Source: Oscillospiraceae bacterium (GTDB taxonomy: Bacteria > Bacillota > Clostridia > Oscillospirales > Oscillospiraceae). From it: a stretch of DNA of 64,000 nt. Made by a program: the position numbers and the translations under genes. Under the pieces are notes generated by a model, which had not been told where the DNA came from, did not search any database, and worked only from the letters and a program-made list of their open reading frames with translations. Every line of letters starts with the position of its first letter. Within the stretch, counting starts at the first letter, position 1. Below, one piece after another: positions 41,113-48,968 of this stretch. Location of the stretch: the NCBI GenBank assembly GCA_020025595.1, contig JAHHRV010000001.1, forward strand, positions 186,001 to 250,000, in the 5' to 3' direction.

Positions 41113-43425
41113 AAGTTGTTCCTCCTGTTTGTGTGTTTTGTGGTGAATTTTTCTATCTCTTTTTGGATCATAAAGATCAAAAAGGTTCAATCTCAGAGCG
41201 TTGGATACAACGCAGAAGCTGGACAGGCTCATGGCAGCGGCACCGAACATGGGATTCAGCTCCCAGCCGAAGAGGTGGATGAACGCGCCGGCAGCCAGAG
41301 GAATGCCGATGGCATTATAGAAGAATGCCCAGAAGAGGTTTTCGTGAATGTTGCGCAGGGTAGCGCGGCTCATGCGGATGGCAGCAGGCACATCCTTGAG
41401 CTGGCTCTTCATCAGAACTACATCGGCTGCGTCTACGGCTACATCTGCGCCGGCACCGATGGCAATACCGATATCGGCACGGGTCAGGGCGGGAGCATCG
41501 TTGATGCCGTCGCCGACCATGGCGACCTTGCCGCGGCGCTGAAGCTGGCGGATGGTGGCTTCCTTGCCGTCGGGCAGGACACCTGCGATCACTTCATCAA
41601 CACCGGCCTGTTTGCCGATAGCGTTGGCAGTGCGGGGGTTATCGCCGGTCAGCATGACAACACGGATACCCATGTTCTGCAGTTCCCGGATGGCCTCGGG
41701 GCTGTCCTCGCGGATGACATCGGCCACAGCAATCACGCCGACCAGCTTACCATCACAGGCAAACAGCAGCGGGGTCTTGCCCTGCTCAGCCAGAGCCTCG
41801 GCCTTGGCTTTGATTTCGTCGGGAACAGAAATCTGAGAGGAAATGTAGCTCAGGCTGCCGCCCAGCAGAGTCTTTCCTGCCAGCACTGCGGTCAGGCCGT
41901 TGCCGGGCAGGATCTTGAACTGTTCTGCTTCCTGAATGGTCATCTGCTTTTCAGCGGCACGATCCATGATGGCCTTTGCCAGAGGATGTTCGCTCTTGGA
42001 TTCCAGAGCAGCTGCCATTGCCAGCAGATCCTCTTCAGAGCCGGAAGTCGGGAGAATATCGGTGACAGCGGGCTGACCCTTGGTGATGGTTCCGGTCTTG
42101 TCCAGAACAACGGTTTCCATCTTGCCGGTCTCTTCCAGGGAAACGGCAGTCTTAAACAGAATGCCGTTCTTGGCACCCTTGCCGTTGCCGACCATAATTG
42201 CAACGGGAGTTGCAAGGCCCAGAGCACACGGACAGCTGATAACCAGAACAGAGATGCCTCTTGCCAGGGCAAAGCCGAATTCCTGACCCAGCAGCATCCA
42301 CACGATGATGGTGATTACGGAGATGGTAATAACGGTGGGAACGAAAACGCCGGAAACCTTGTCGGCGATCTTTGCGATGGGAGCCTTGGTAGCGGCGGCA
42401 TCGGAGACCATCTGGATGATCTGGGACAGGGTGGTGTCCTGACCAACACGGGTGGCCTCACACTTGAGGAAGCCGGAGCGGTTGGTGGTAGCGGCGGAAA
42501 CCAGATCACCGGGAGCCTTGTCCACGGGGATGGATTCACCGGTCAGTGCGCTCTCGTCCACAGCGGCTTCGCCTTCCAAAATCACGCCGTCAACGGGAAC
42601 ATTCTCACCGGGGCGAACTACGAAAATGCTGCCTTTCTGTACCTGCTCGATGGGGACTTCTACCTCTGCACCGTTTTTGATGACGGTTGCAGTCTTGGGA
42701 GCCAGCTTCATCAGGCTCTTGAGGGCATCGGTAGTCTTGCCCTTGGAGCGGGCTTCCAGCATCTTGCCCACGGTGATAAGGGCAAGAATCATGGCAGCGC
42801 CTTCAAAATAGAATTCGTGGGTAAGAGCGTGGGCCTCATGCATCAGGCCCTGAGCCTGATAGTGGCTCATCATGTACAGCGCTGCGGTACTGTAAATAAA
42901 GGATGCGGCGCTGCCCAGGGCCACCAGGGTATCCATGTTGGGGGCTCTGTGGATCAGACCCTTGAAGCCGCTGATAAAGAACTTCTGGTTGATGACCATG
43001 ACGGCGGCAGCCAGAAGCAGCTGGGTCAGGCCGAAAGCTACGGGGTTGTTTGCCGGATCGATGTAGGCGGGCAGGGGAGCGCCCCACATATGGCCCATGG
43101 ATACATACATTAGCACAGCCAGGAAGCCCAGGGATGCGATCAGTCTGTGCTTTAGCACCGGAGTTGCCCGGTCTTTCAGAGCGTCCTCATCGGCTGCGGC
43201 AGAGGAAGATGCGGCAGCTGTATTGGCGCCCTTGAGGGATGCACCGTAACCGGCATCTTCGATAGCGTGGATGACGGCCTCTGGGGAGACATTTCCCTCG
43301 ACACCCATGGAGTTGGTCAGGAGGCTGACAGAACAGCTCTCAACACCGTCCAGGGCATTTACTGCTTTTTCGACACGAGCCGAGCAGGCGGCGCAGCTCA
43401 TGCCGGTAACATTATATTGCTTCAT
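40903..43425 (-). CDS. copA: Copper-exporting P1B-ATPase with an in-frame C-terminal CopZ-like domain
   Basis: An 840-residue copper efflux pump. The N-terminal HMA domain has GMSCAACSARV (residues 9-19). The core has eight predicted membrane segments, the actuator TGES, the CPC motif ISCPCALGLATP (near 400), the phosphorylation site DKTGTITKG (near 441), the SEHPLA motif of P1B pumps, and GDGINDAPALTRAD. The normal end, after LNLFDLYDPKRDRK, is not followed by a stop. The frame continues through a 20-residue linker into a second HMA domain with GMMCPHCEGRV. A Shine-Dalgarno plus ATG at 41112 lies inside this linker (see next entry). The start 43425 has AGGAG; csoR lies 22 bases upstream. Confidence 0.95.
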   Translation of the reverse strand: MKQYNVTGMSCAACSARVEKAVNALDGVESCSVSLLTNSMGVEGNVSPEAVIHAIEDAGYGASLKGANTAAASSSAAADEDALKDRATPVLKHRLIASLGFLAVLMYVSMGHMWGAPLPAYIDPANNPVAFGLTQLLLAAAVMVINQKFFISGFKGLIHRAPNMDTLVALGSAASFIYSTAALYMMSHYQAQGLMHEAHALTHEFYFEGAAMILALITVGKMLEARSKGKTTDALKSLMKLAPKTATVIKNGAEVEVPIEQVQKGSIFVVRPGENVPVDGVILEGEAAVDESALTGESIPVDKAPGDLVSAATTNRSGFLKCEATRVGQDTTLSQIIQMVSDAAATKAPIAKIADKVSGVFVPTVITISVITIIVWMLLGQEFGFALARGISVLVISCPCALGLATPVAIMVGNGKGAKNGILFKTAVSLEETGKMETVVLDKTGTITKGQPAVTDILPTSGSEEDLLAMAAALESKSEHPLAKAIMDRAAEKQMTIQEAEQFKILPGNGLTAVLAGKTLLGGSLSYISSQISVPDEIKAKAEALAEQGKTPLLFACDGKLVGVIAVADVIREDSPEAIRELQNMGIRVVMLTGDNPRTANAIGKQAGVDEVIAGVLPDGKEATIRQLQRRGKVAMVGDGINDAPALTRADIGIAIGAGADVAVDAADVVLMKSQLKDVPAAIRMSRATLRNIHENLFWAFFYNAIGIPLAAGAFIHLFGWELNPMFGAAAMSLSSFCVVSNALRLNLFDLYDPKRDRKIHHKTHKQEEQLMERTMHIEGMMCPHCEGRVKNTLEAIEQVESAVVSHQAGTAVVTLKSEISNDVLKEAVEKQGYPVTSID

Positions 43426-43447
43426 AGTTACTCCTTTCTGCATAACA

Positions 43448-43744
43448 TTATTTCATCAATTTATACAGGGTATTCATCAGGTCGTCGATCACTTCATCGT
43501 TCCCCTCGCGAATATCGGTTGCAACGCAGCCACGGATGTGACTGTCCAGCAATTCCCTGTTAAAGGCATTGATTGCAGCGCCCGCAGCGGCGCTCTGTAC
43601 CAGAATATCTGTGCAGTAGGCATCGTTCTCGATCATACCCTTGATGCCGCGGATCTGTCCTTCCAGCCGGGACAGCCGGTTGATGAGCTTTTTCTTCTGC
43701 TCATCGCTGCGCATGGTCATTTTTTTGTTACAGCATTGATCCAT
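43448..43744 (-). CDS. csoR: CsoR-family copper-sensing transcriptional repressor
   Basis: A 98-residue all-helical repressor that leaves DNA on binding Cu(I). The family start KKKLINRLSRLEGQIRGIKGMIE is clear, with the Cu ligands Cys in AYCTDILVQ, His in DSHIRGC and Cys in the same block (C-x-n-H-x3-C). A short Cys-containing N-terminus (MDQCCNKK) precedes it. It is the first gene of the operon with copA, and its operator is in its own promoter, so it is autoregulated. Confidence 0.93.
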   Translation of the reverse strand: MDQCCNKKMTMRSDEQKKKLINRLSRLEGQIRGIKGMIENDAYCTDILVQSAAAGAAINAFNRELLDSHIRGCVATDIREGNDEVIDDLMNTLYKLMK

Positions 43745-43765
43745 AAGAATTATCTCCTTGGGTTA

Positions 43766-43784
43766 TATACCCCTAGGGGGTATT
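43766..43784 (-). promoter_or_regulatory. CsoR operator
   Basis: TATACCCCTAGGGGGTATT, a near-palindrome with the CCCC-TA-GGGG core typical of CsoR boxes, starts 3 bases downstream of the -10. Confidence 0.85.
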
Positions 43785-43787
43785 TTG

Positions 43788-43816
43788 ATTATAGCCCTCG
43801 GAATCTGGGTTGTCAA
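43788..43816 (-). promoter_or_regulatory. csoR-copA promoter
   Basis: On the minus strand a perfect TTGACA (43811-43816), a 17-bp spacer and a perfect TATAAT (43788-43793). Confidence 0.85.
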
Positions 43817-43832
43817 GAGCACCTTGGTGACT

Positions 43833-43861
43833 TTGTCACAAAAGGAATCATCCTGTATTAT
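43833..43861 (+). promoter_or_regulatory. Candidate plus-strand promoter ahead of an unexplained 180-bp region
   Basis: TTGTCA (43833-43838), a 17-bp spacer and TATTAT (43856-43861), divergent from csoR. Confidence 0.5.
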
Positions 43862-44042
43862 AGCACGATGGTTGTGTGTTATTCTGAAATTCGGACATGA
43901 GCTCTGATGGAAAGGGGAGCGGTAAGCAGCGATGGCTGCGGACTATTCCTGCCGGATATGGTCAGACAGACTGACAGAACAGCAAAACAGTTCTGAGTTC
44001 GTTGGCGTTATTGCTGAAGAATAAAAGAATCTCCCGGAAAGG
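43862..44042 (+). other. Non-coding region with several small hairpins (possible leader or small RNA)
   Basis: No ORF on either strand has an RBS. The region holds short stems: GCAGC-GATG-GCTGC near 43926, GTCAG-ACAGA-CTGAC near 43960, and AGAAC..GTTCT near 43977-43995. No terminator was found before the exonuclease gene and a second promoter begins at 44043, so it could be a long alternative leader. Confidence 0.35.
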
Positions 44043-44072
44043 TTTACAGATGGAACCTGAATGTGCTATCAT
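44043..44072 (+). promoter_or_regulatory. Exonuclease gene promoter
   Basis: TTTACA (44043-44048), an 18-bp spacer and TATCAT (44067-44072). Confidence 0.55.
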
Positions 44073-44105
44073 ATAGCGTGGAATATGATGAACTGAGGTT
44101 TCAAT

Positions 44106-45092
44106 ATGAACTATATTGTTTTGGATATGGAATGGAATCAGCCCTGGCCCGGATCACCTTCCGCACGAAAGGTATTGCCTGTACAGATTCGCGGAGAAAT
44201 CATCCAGATCGGCGCGGTTCGTGTAACGGAAGATCAGCAGGTGGCAGATGAGTTTCAGGTGATGATCCGTCCCAAGTATTACCGGACACTGAATCGCCGT
44301 GTCAGCAAGCTGACCGGAATCAAGGAGTCCCGGCTGAAAGCTGAGGGAATATCTTTCCCCGAGGCAATGGAGCAGTTCCGCCAGTGGTGCGGTGACGATG
44401 TGGTCTTCCTGACATGGGGATTTGACGATATTTCCATCCTGCGGGAGAATCTGCAGCTGTTTGAACTGCCCACAGAATGGGTCAGCTCCTGGTATAATGC
44501 CCAGATGATCTTCAATGCTCAGACCGACGGCTCCACCGCCCAGAAGGCCTTGAAGACCGCTATGGAGATTTTTGGAATTGAAGCAACCCGTCCTGCCCAT
44601 GATGCGCTGGGTGATGCCTATCACACGGCACTGATTTGCGCAAGACTGGATCTGCACAGAGGTATGGAGGAGTATGCCCAGGCTCTGCGCAATCATGACA
44701 ACGGATTCCACGGTGCAGAGCTTCCGGGCTGCATCTGCCGGAAGGTGTTTTACGATGTGGCAGATAAGCACGCAGCGCTGGCGCTGATGTCCGGCCCTGA
44801 GAACCTGTGCCCGACCTGCGGCCGCCAGATGCTCAGCTCTCGGTGGTTTGCCCAGGCAGGACATCGGTATATGGATTTGGCAACCTGCCCTGAACACGGC
44901 AAATTCCTGATCCGCATCCGCCTGTCGGAACAGCCCGATGGACTTGTGCGGGTGAGCAGACTGACCTACGAAGCCACTTCTGAGGCTGCCGATGCCTACC
45001 GCAGCAGAGTGGAAAAGGCAGAGCCTGAGCGCCGCAACCCCCGCCGCCGCCGTCGCCGCCGTAGCAGAGCTGCTGCCGAGCTGAGCGAATAA
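44106..45092 (+). CDS. DEDDh 3'-5' exonuclease (KapD/RNase T-like) with zinc-binding and Arg-rich C-terminus
   Basis: A 328-residue protein. The first ~180 residues are a DnaQ/RNase T exonuclease: IVLDMEWNQ (metal Asp-x-Glu, residues 4-12), FLTWGFDDISILREN (second Asp), and HDALGDAYHTALICARL (catalytic His and final Asp). Residues ~235-275 contain CPTCGRQ and ATCPEHGKF, a possible four-ligand zinc site. The tail (about 305-322) is almost all arginine, suggesting nucleic-acid binding. Many Firmicutes have short KapD-like exonucleases; the C-terminal additions are less common. Substrate (RNA or DNA) is unknown. Single-gene unit with its own terminator. Confidence 0.88.
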   Translation: MNYIVLDMEWNQPWPGSPSARKVLPVQIRGEIIQIGAVRVTEDQQVADEFQVMIRPKYYRTLNRRVSKLTGIKESRLKAEGISFPEAMEQFRQWCGDDVVFLTWGFDDISILRENLQLFELPTEWVSSWYNAQMIFNAQTDGSTAQKALKTAMEIFGIEATRPAHDALGDAYHTALICARLDLHRGMEEYAQALRNHDNGFHGAELPGCICRKVFYDVADKHAALALMSGPENLCPTCGRQMLSSRWFAQAGHRYMDLATCPEHGKFLIRIRLSEQPDGLVRVSRLTYEATSEAADAYRSRVEKAEPERRNPRRRRRRRSRAAAELSE

Positions 45093-45102
45093 GAAGGATA
45101 CC

Positions 45103-45136
45103 AATCGCGCATGAAAGAATTCATGCGCGATTTTTT
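45103..45136 (+). terminator. Terminator after the exonuclease gene
   Basis: A perfect 12-bp stem (45103-45114 with 45121-45132) followed by six T. Confidence 0.88.
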
Positions 45137-45156
45137 GTAAATGTTAAAAATATATC

Positions 45157-45185
45157 TTGACAATTCAGGAGTAGAATGGTAAAAT
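45157..45185 (+). promoter_or_regulatory. tRNA operon promoter
   Basis: A perfect TTGACA (45157-45162), a 17-bp spacer and TAAAAT (45180-45185) with TGG extension. Confidence 0.8.
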
Positions 45186-45219
45186 ACAGTGCGTATGGTG
45201 CTTAACCGCCCAGATTCAT

Positions 45220-45296
45220 GGGCCTTTAGCTCAGTTGGTTAGAGCCTCCGGCTCATAACCGGATAGTCCCGGGTTCGAATCCCTGAAGGCCCACCA
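45220..45296 (+). tRNA. tRNA with CAU anticodon (elongator Met, or Ile2 after lysidine modification)
   Basis: A 77-nt cloverleaf with a GGGCCTT/AAGGCCC acceptor stem, discriminator A and encoded CCA. The anticodon loop is CTCATAA in a TCCGG/CCGGA stem, so the anticodon is CAU. The G1-C72 pair excludes an initiator tRNA. Elongator Met and Ile2 share this loop, so I cannot decide between them by eye. Confidence 0.93.
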
Positions 45297-45336
45297 GTGT
45301 GTTCAGGCTGACAGAGCCTTGGAAATATAGAGATAT

Positions 45337-45412
<76 letters not shown>

Positions 45413-45419
45413 AAATTAT

Positions 45420-45448
45420 CCTCGTTGCATCTGCAACGAGGTTTTTTT
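45420..45448 (+). terminator. tRNA operon terminator
   Basis: A perfect 10-bp stem (45420-45429 with 45432-45441) and seven T, 8 bases after tRNA-Trp. Confidence 0.92.
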
Positions 45449-45562
45449 GCAGCTGAAACATTGTCTTTAATATGACATCGAGATACGAAATACATAAAAT
45501 CAGCCCGCAATATCGCAAAAACCGGCGAGCCGTATCTCCATGCCGAGTTGTGGGGGAGAGAT

Positions 45563-45940
45563 ATGAAATATGTAAAACAGTTCAGCATTATCCTGCTGAT
45601 CTCTTTTTTGGGAGAAGTGCTGAACCACCTGATTCCGTTTCCAATTCCGGCAAGTATTTATGGCATCGTGATTTTGTTCATATGTCTGCAAACGAAGATC
45701 ATCCCGCTGAGCGCCATTCGGGAAACGGGAGACTTCCTGGTACAGATCATGCCGCTGATGTTTGTTCCGGCAGCTGTAGGCCTGCTGAATTCCTGGGATA
45801 TCATTCAGGCTTCCTGCCTGCAGTATCTGGTCATTATTCTGGTATCTACGGTGGTCGTTATGGTGGTATCCGGAAAAGTGACGCAGCACATTGTAGGACA
45901 TACCCATTCTGACACAGAAAAAGGAGAGGTAGAAAATGTC
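45563..45940 (+). CDS. lrgA: LrgA/CidA-family holin-like membrane protein
   Basis: A 125-residue protein with four membrane segments: VKQFSIILLISFLGEVLNHL, then IPASIYGIVILFICLQ, the LVQIMPLMFVPAAVGLLN block diagnostic of LrgA, and YLVIILVSTVVVMVVSG. It pairs with LrgB. The Lrg/Cid system was first linked to autolysis control; in some species LrgAB moves pyruvate or related acids. GTG at 45548 is in frame but ATG 45563 has GGGGGAG properly spaced. Its coding end overlaps the lrgB start at 45936 by a few bases. No LytSR regulator is adjacent. Confidence 0.92.
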
Positions 45941-46628
45941 TGAGTTTTTTCAGAATTCAGTCTATCTGGGACTGGTTTTAACATTTTTAACCTATGGAAT
46001 CGGCATGGTGCTGAAAAAGAAACTGAAATTCGCACTGTTTAATCCGATTCTGATTTCCATGATCCTGTGCATGGTATTTCTTGTGGTATTTGATGTTGAA
46101 TATGATGTTTACTACGACGGCGCCCGGTATATCAGCTATCTGCTGACACCTGCAACCATCTGCCTGGCAATTCCTCTGTACAATCAGTTTGAGCTGCTGA
46201 AAAAGAATCACAAAGCAGTATTGGCGGGCATTGTTTCCGGAGTTGTGACGAGCCTTTTGACGATTCTCGGCTTTGCGGTGCTGTTTGCGCTGGATCACAG
46301 GGAATATGTGACTCTGCTGCCCAAATCCATCACCACTGCCATTGGCATGGATGTTTCAGCCGAGTTGGGTGGATATGTTCCCATTACGGTTGCTGTAATT
46401 ATTTTCACGGGCATTATTGGAAATGTCATTGCAGAATATGTCTTTAAGGCATTCCACATTACCGACTCCATTGCAAAGGGCGTAGCCATCGGAACCTCTG
46501 CCCATGCGGTGGGCACGGCAAAGGCGCTGGAGCTGGGCGAAGTCGAGGGCGCAATGAGCAGCCTGTCCATTGCGGTGGCAGGTATTCTGACGGTTTTCGG
46601 AGCCTCTTTGTTTGCGGCCTTCTTCTGA
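45936..46628 (+). CDS. lrgB: LrgB-family membrane protein
   Basis: A 230-residue polytopic protein. Signature blocks are LLTPATICLAIPLYNQFELLKK, LPKSITTAIGMDVSAELGG and IGTSAHAVGTAKALELGEVE, the last two typical of LrgB/CidB/YohK. AAAGGAGAGG precedes the start, which overlaps the end of lrgA, ensuring joint synthesis. Plant and bacterial relatives export glycolate/glycerate or pyruvate; the substrate here is unknown. Confidence 0.95.
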   Translation: MSEFFQNSVYLGLVLTFLTYGIGMVLKKKLKFALFNPILISMILCMVFLVVFDVEYDVYYDGARYISYLLTPATICLAIPLYNQFELLKKNHKAVLAGIVSGVVTSLLTILGFAVLFALDHREYVTLLPKSITTAIGMDVSAELGGYVPITVAVIIFTGIIGNVIAEYVFKAFHITDSIAKGVAIGTSAHAVGTAKALELGEVEGAMSSLSIAVAGILTVFGASLFAAFF

Positions 46629-46661
46629 GCGGCAGAAATATTATTTGGATAGAATTAAGAA

Positions 46662-46706
46662 AACGACCTGTGAACCTTGTTGATGGTTCGCAGGTCGTTA
46701 TTTTTT
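46662..46706. terminator. Terminator between lrgB and the VWA gene
   Basis: A 15-bp stem with one mismatch (46662-46676 with 46685-46699) followed by ATTTTTTA on the plus strand. The gene ends are convergent. Confidence 0.82.
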
Positions 46707-47979
46707 ATGTTGCCAGACGCTTGCAGGCATTGGCAAGAGCACTTAGCGTGCTGCACGAAACCATGGGGCAGAGAGATGCCATGATCTGCACGCTGCGCAG
46801 GTACTGCCATTTGTTTTCCGGAATGGGATTCAGCCAAATCATCCGACCGGACTGACGCTTGGCTTCCAGCAATGCCCGAATGGCTCTTGGCTGATCCACG
46901 GTTTTGGTATCAGACAGAATGAGCAGGGCGGTGGAAGCGTTCAGAACAGAGGGCTGCATACTGCACAGAGTTTCCAGGGCGGTGCCCAGGTCTGTGCCTC
47001 TTCCGTACATACCGGATTCTCGGACATAATTGCGGAACAGATCCATATTTTGCAGGTGGAAGGGATCGGCCTCCAGCAAATCCTCAGAAAACAGGAAGGT
47101 GCGGGAGCTTTCCGACACCCGGTTCAGGGACTGGATGAATCGCAGGGCGAATTCAGAAAACTGCATCATAGAGCCGGATACATCGCACAGAATTACCAGA
47201 TGCTTTTTGCGCTGGCGCTTTTTGCGATAACGCAGGCGGTAGAAGCTGCCGCCGGTTTCCAGACCTTTGCGGATGGTCTTGCGGAAATCCAGGGCGCTGG
47301 CGTGTCCGCCCCGCTTGCGTTTAGAAGACAGCTCGCTGTTGATCTGCTGGGAGATGGTCTGAATGATCGAAATTGCTTTGGGAATCTCATTGTCCTTGAA
47401 CTGGGTGATATCCCGATAGAGAAGCCCCAGCTCCGGGTCAGAATCATCGCAGCCGAGTCCTGCATTTTCCATCAGCATCTGCTGTTCCATAATCGCCCGG
47501 GCAAAAACGGAGTGGATAAAATTACCGTACAGGTTGGGATTGCGTTCCGTACTATCCTTGTAGCGATCCATGAAATTGCGGAGCTTATCCCGCTGTTCCT
47601 GAGACATGGAGATATAGGCGTTGCGCTGTTCCTCCGTCAGTTCCATGGGCTCGCCGTTGAATTGCAGATCTTTTTCGGCCTCCTGACGGGCCTGCTCCAT
47701 CTGTGCTTCCTCCTGCTGGCGCTGCTCGGTCTGCTTGCGCATGGCATCTTCCGAGATGAAGAAACCGTCAAAAACCCGGTCGAAGGTATTCTGCTCCTCA
47801 CGGGACTTGGCAAAGACGGTGCGCAGAGCAACTTTCACCTGCTCTCTGTCTTCCAGTCCCAGCTGAATGAGAATTTCACAGGCATCAGCGGTCTCCTGAG
47901 GGCCGACAATCATCCCCTGTAACCGAAGCATCCGGGAAAAGAGCGAAATCTTCTCCAGATAGACCTCCGGATCAACCAT
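46705..47979 (-). CDS. CoxE-like VWA-domain protein
   Basis: A 424-residue cytosolic protein. The N-terminal two-thirds is helical and charged (QQEEAQMEQARQEAEKD and similar); the C-terminal ~190 residues form a von Willebrand A domain with a complete MIDAS motif, LCDVSGSMMQFSEFALR, and a later GRGTDLGTAL. CoxE-type VWA proteins act with MoxR AAA ATPases as chaperones in metal-cofactor insertion or complex assembly. The start at 47979 has GGAGG and overlaps the end of the MoxR gene by 8 bases; codons further upstream lie inside that gene. The client complex is not evident from neighbours. Confidence 0.88.
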   Translation of the reverse strand: MVDPEVYLEKISLFSRMLRLQGMIVGPQETADACEILIQLGLEDREQVKVALRTVFAKSREEQNTFDRVFDGFFISEDAMRKQTEQRQQEEAQMEQARQEAEKDLQFNGEPMELTEEQRNAYISMSQEQRDKLRNFMDRYKDSTERNPNLYGNFIHSVFARAIMEQQMLMENAGLGCDDSDPELGLLYRDITQFKDNEIPKAISIIQTISQQINSELSSKRKRGGHASALDFRKTIRKGLETGGSFYRLRYRKKRQRKKHLVILCDVSGSMMQFSEFALRFIQSLNRVSESSRTFLFSEDLLEADPFHLQNMDLFRNYVRESGMYGRGTDLGTALETLCSMQPSVLNASTALLILSDTKTVDQPRAIRALLEAKRQSGRMIWLNPIPENKWQYLRSVQIMASLCPMVSCSTLSALANACKRLAT

Positions 47980-48868
47980 GGTGGTGTCCTCCGCAGGTTC
48001 CGCCGCAGCTGCAGCTGTGGCTGTGTGTGTCAACATCCTCTACGGCAGCCAGATCCTCGCTGTTTTTCAGCACGAAGCCGGCAGTGCGGCGCAGAGCGTC
48101 GGGGGTCAGTTCCTTGATTCCCAGGGCATCCAGTGCAGCGGCCCAGTCCAGAGTTTCTGCAATGGAGGGCTTTTTGAGAATGGCTTCGTTGCTGCGCAGC
48201 TTGGCAACGGCGGTTGCAACCTGTGCACACAGACGGTCATCCACATGGGGAAGCTTTGCCCGCAGAATTGCCAGTTCCTTATCAACATCCGGGTACTGGA
48301 TGTACAGATATGCGCAGCGGCGGCGCAGTGCCTCGGAAAGGGGACGGGCACGGTTGGAAGTCAGAACCACAAAGGGAATGGACTTTGCTTTGATGGTGCC
48401 GACCTCGGGGATGGAAACCTGCATTTCAGACAGCAGCTCCAAAAGGAATGCTTCAAACTCTTCATCGGCTTTGTCAATTTCGTCGATGAGCAGGACCACG
48501 GGCTTTTCAGAGCGGATGGACTGCAGCAGAGGCCGCTCCAGAAGATATTCGTCGCTGAACAGGCTGCGGGTCAGCTCACCCCGGTCTTCGTTTGCCATGT
48601 TGACCTGAATGGACAGCAGCTGCTTCTGGTAGTTCCATTCGTACAGTGCTTTGCTTTCGTCCAGGCCTTCGTAGCACTGAAGACGAACCAGATCCCGGTC
48701 CAGAGCAGATGCCATGACCTTTGCGATTTCAGTCTTGCCAACACCGGCGGCGCCTTCAATCAGCAGGGGGCGACCCAGCTGCAGGGCCACGGAAAGAACG
48801 GTGGCAAGCGTATCATCGTAGATGTAATGGGCTTGATCCATTTTTGCTTTGAGTTGTTCCAGATTCAT
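47972..48868 (-). CDS. MoxR-family AAA+ ATPase with Cys/His-rich tail
   Basis: A 298-residue AAA+ protein. Walker A is IEGAAGVGKTEIAK (about 37-50), Walker B VVLLIDEIDKADEEFEAFLL, sensor 1 FVVLTSNRARPLSEALRRRC. The AAA lid follows to about residue 270. The last 18 residues, THSHSCSCGGTCGGHHHG, hold three Cys and five to six His and look like a metal-binding tail. It overlaps its VWA partner, so the two form a MoxR-CoxE pair. Own promoter at 48892-48919. Confidence 0.9.
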   Translation of the reverse strand: MNLEQLKAKMDQAHYIYDDTLATVLSVALQLGRPLLIEGAAGVGKTEIAKVMASALDRDLVRLQCYEGLDESKALYEWNYQKQLLSIQVNMANEDRGELTRSLFSDEYLLERPLLQSIRSEKPVVLLIDEIDKADEEFEAFLLELLSEMQVSIPEVGTIKAKSIPFVVLTSNRARPLSEALRRRCAYLYIQYPDVDKELAILRAKLPHVDDRLCAQVATAVAKLRSNEAILKKPSIAETLDWAAALDALGIKELTPDALRRTAGFVLKNSEDLAAVEDVDTHSHSCSCGGTCGGHHHG

Positions 48869-48891
48869 GATGTTCCTCCGTTTTTCTTTTC

Positions 48892-48919
48892 AGTATATCA
48901 GATTTTTCTATTTGGTCAA
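48892..48919 (-). promoter_or_regulatory. MoxR-VWA promoter
   Basis: On the minus strand TTGACC (48914-48919), a 16-bp spacer and TATACT (48892-48897) with TGA extension. Confidence 0.6.
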
Positions 48920-48927
48920 TTCTATAT

Positions 48928-48965
48928 ATGAAAAAAGGTTCGGATTCTGATGAATCCGAACCTTT
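48928..48965 (-). terminator. brnQ terminator
   Basis: A perfect 14-bp stem (48934-48947 with 48952-48965) followed on the minus strand by TTTTTTCAT. Confidence 0.9.
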
Positions 48966-48968
48966 GCT

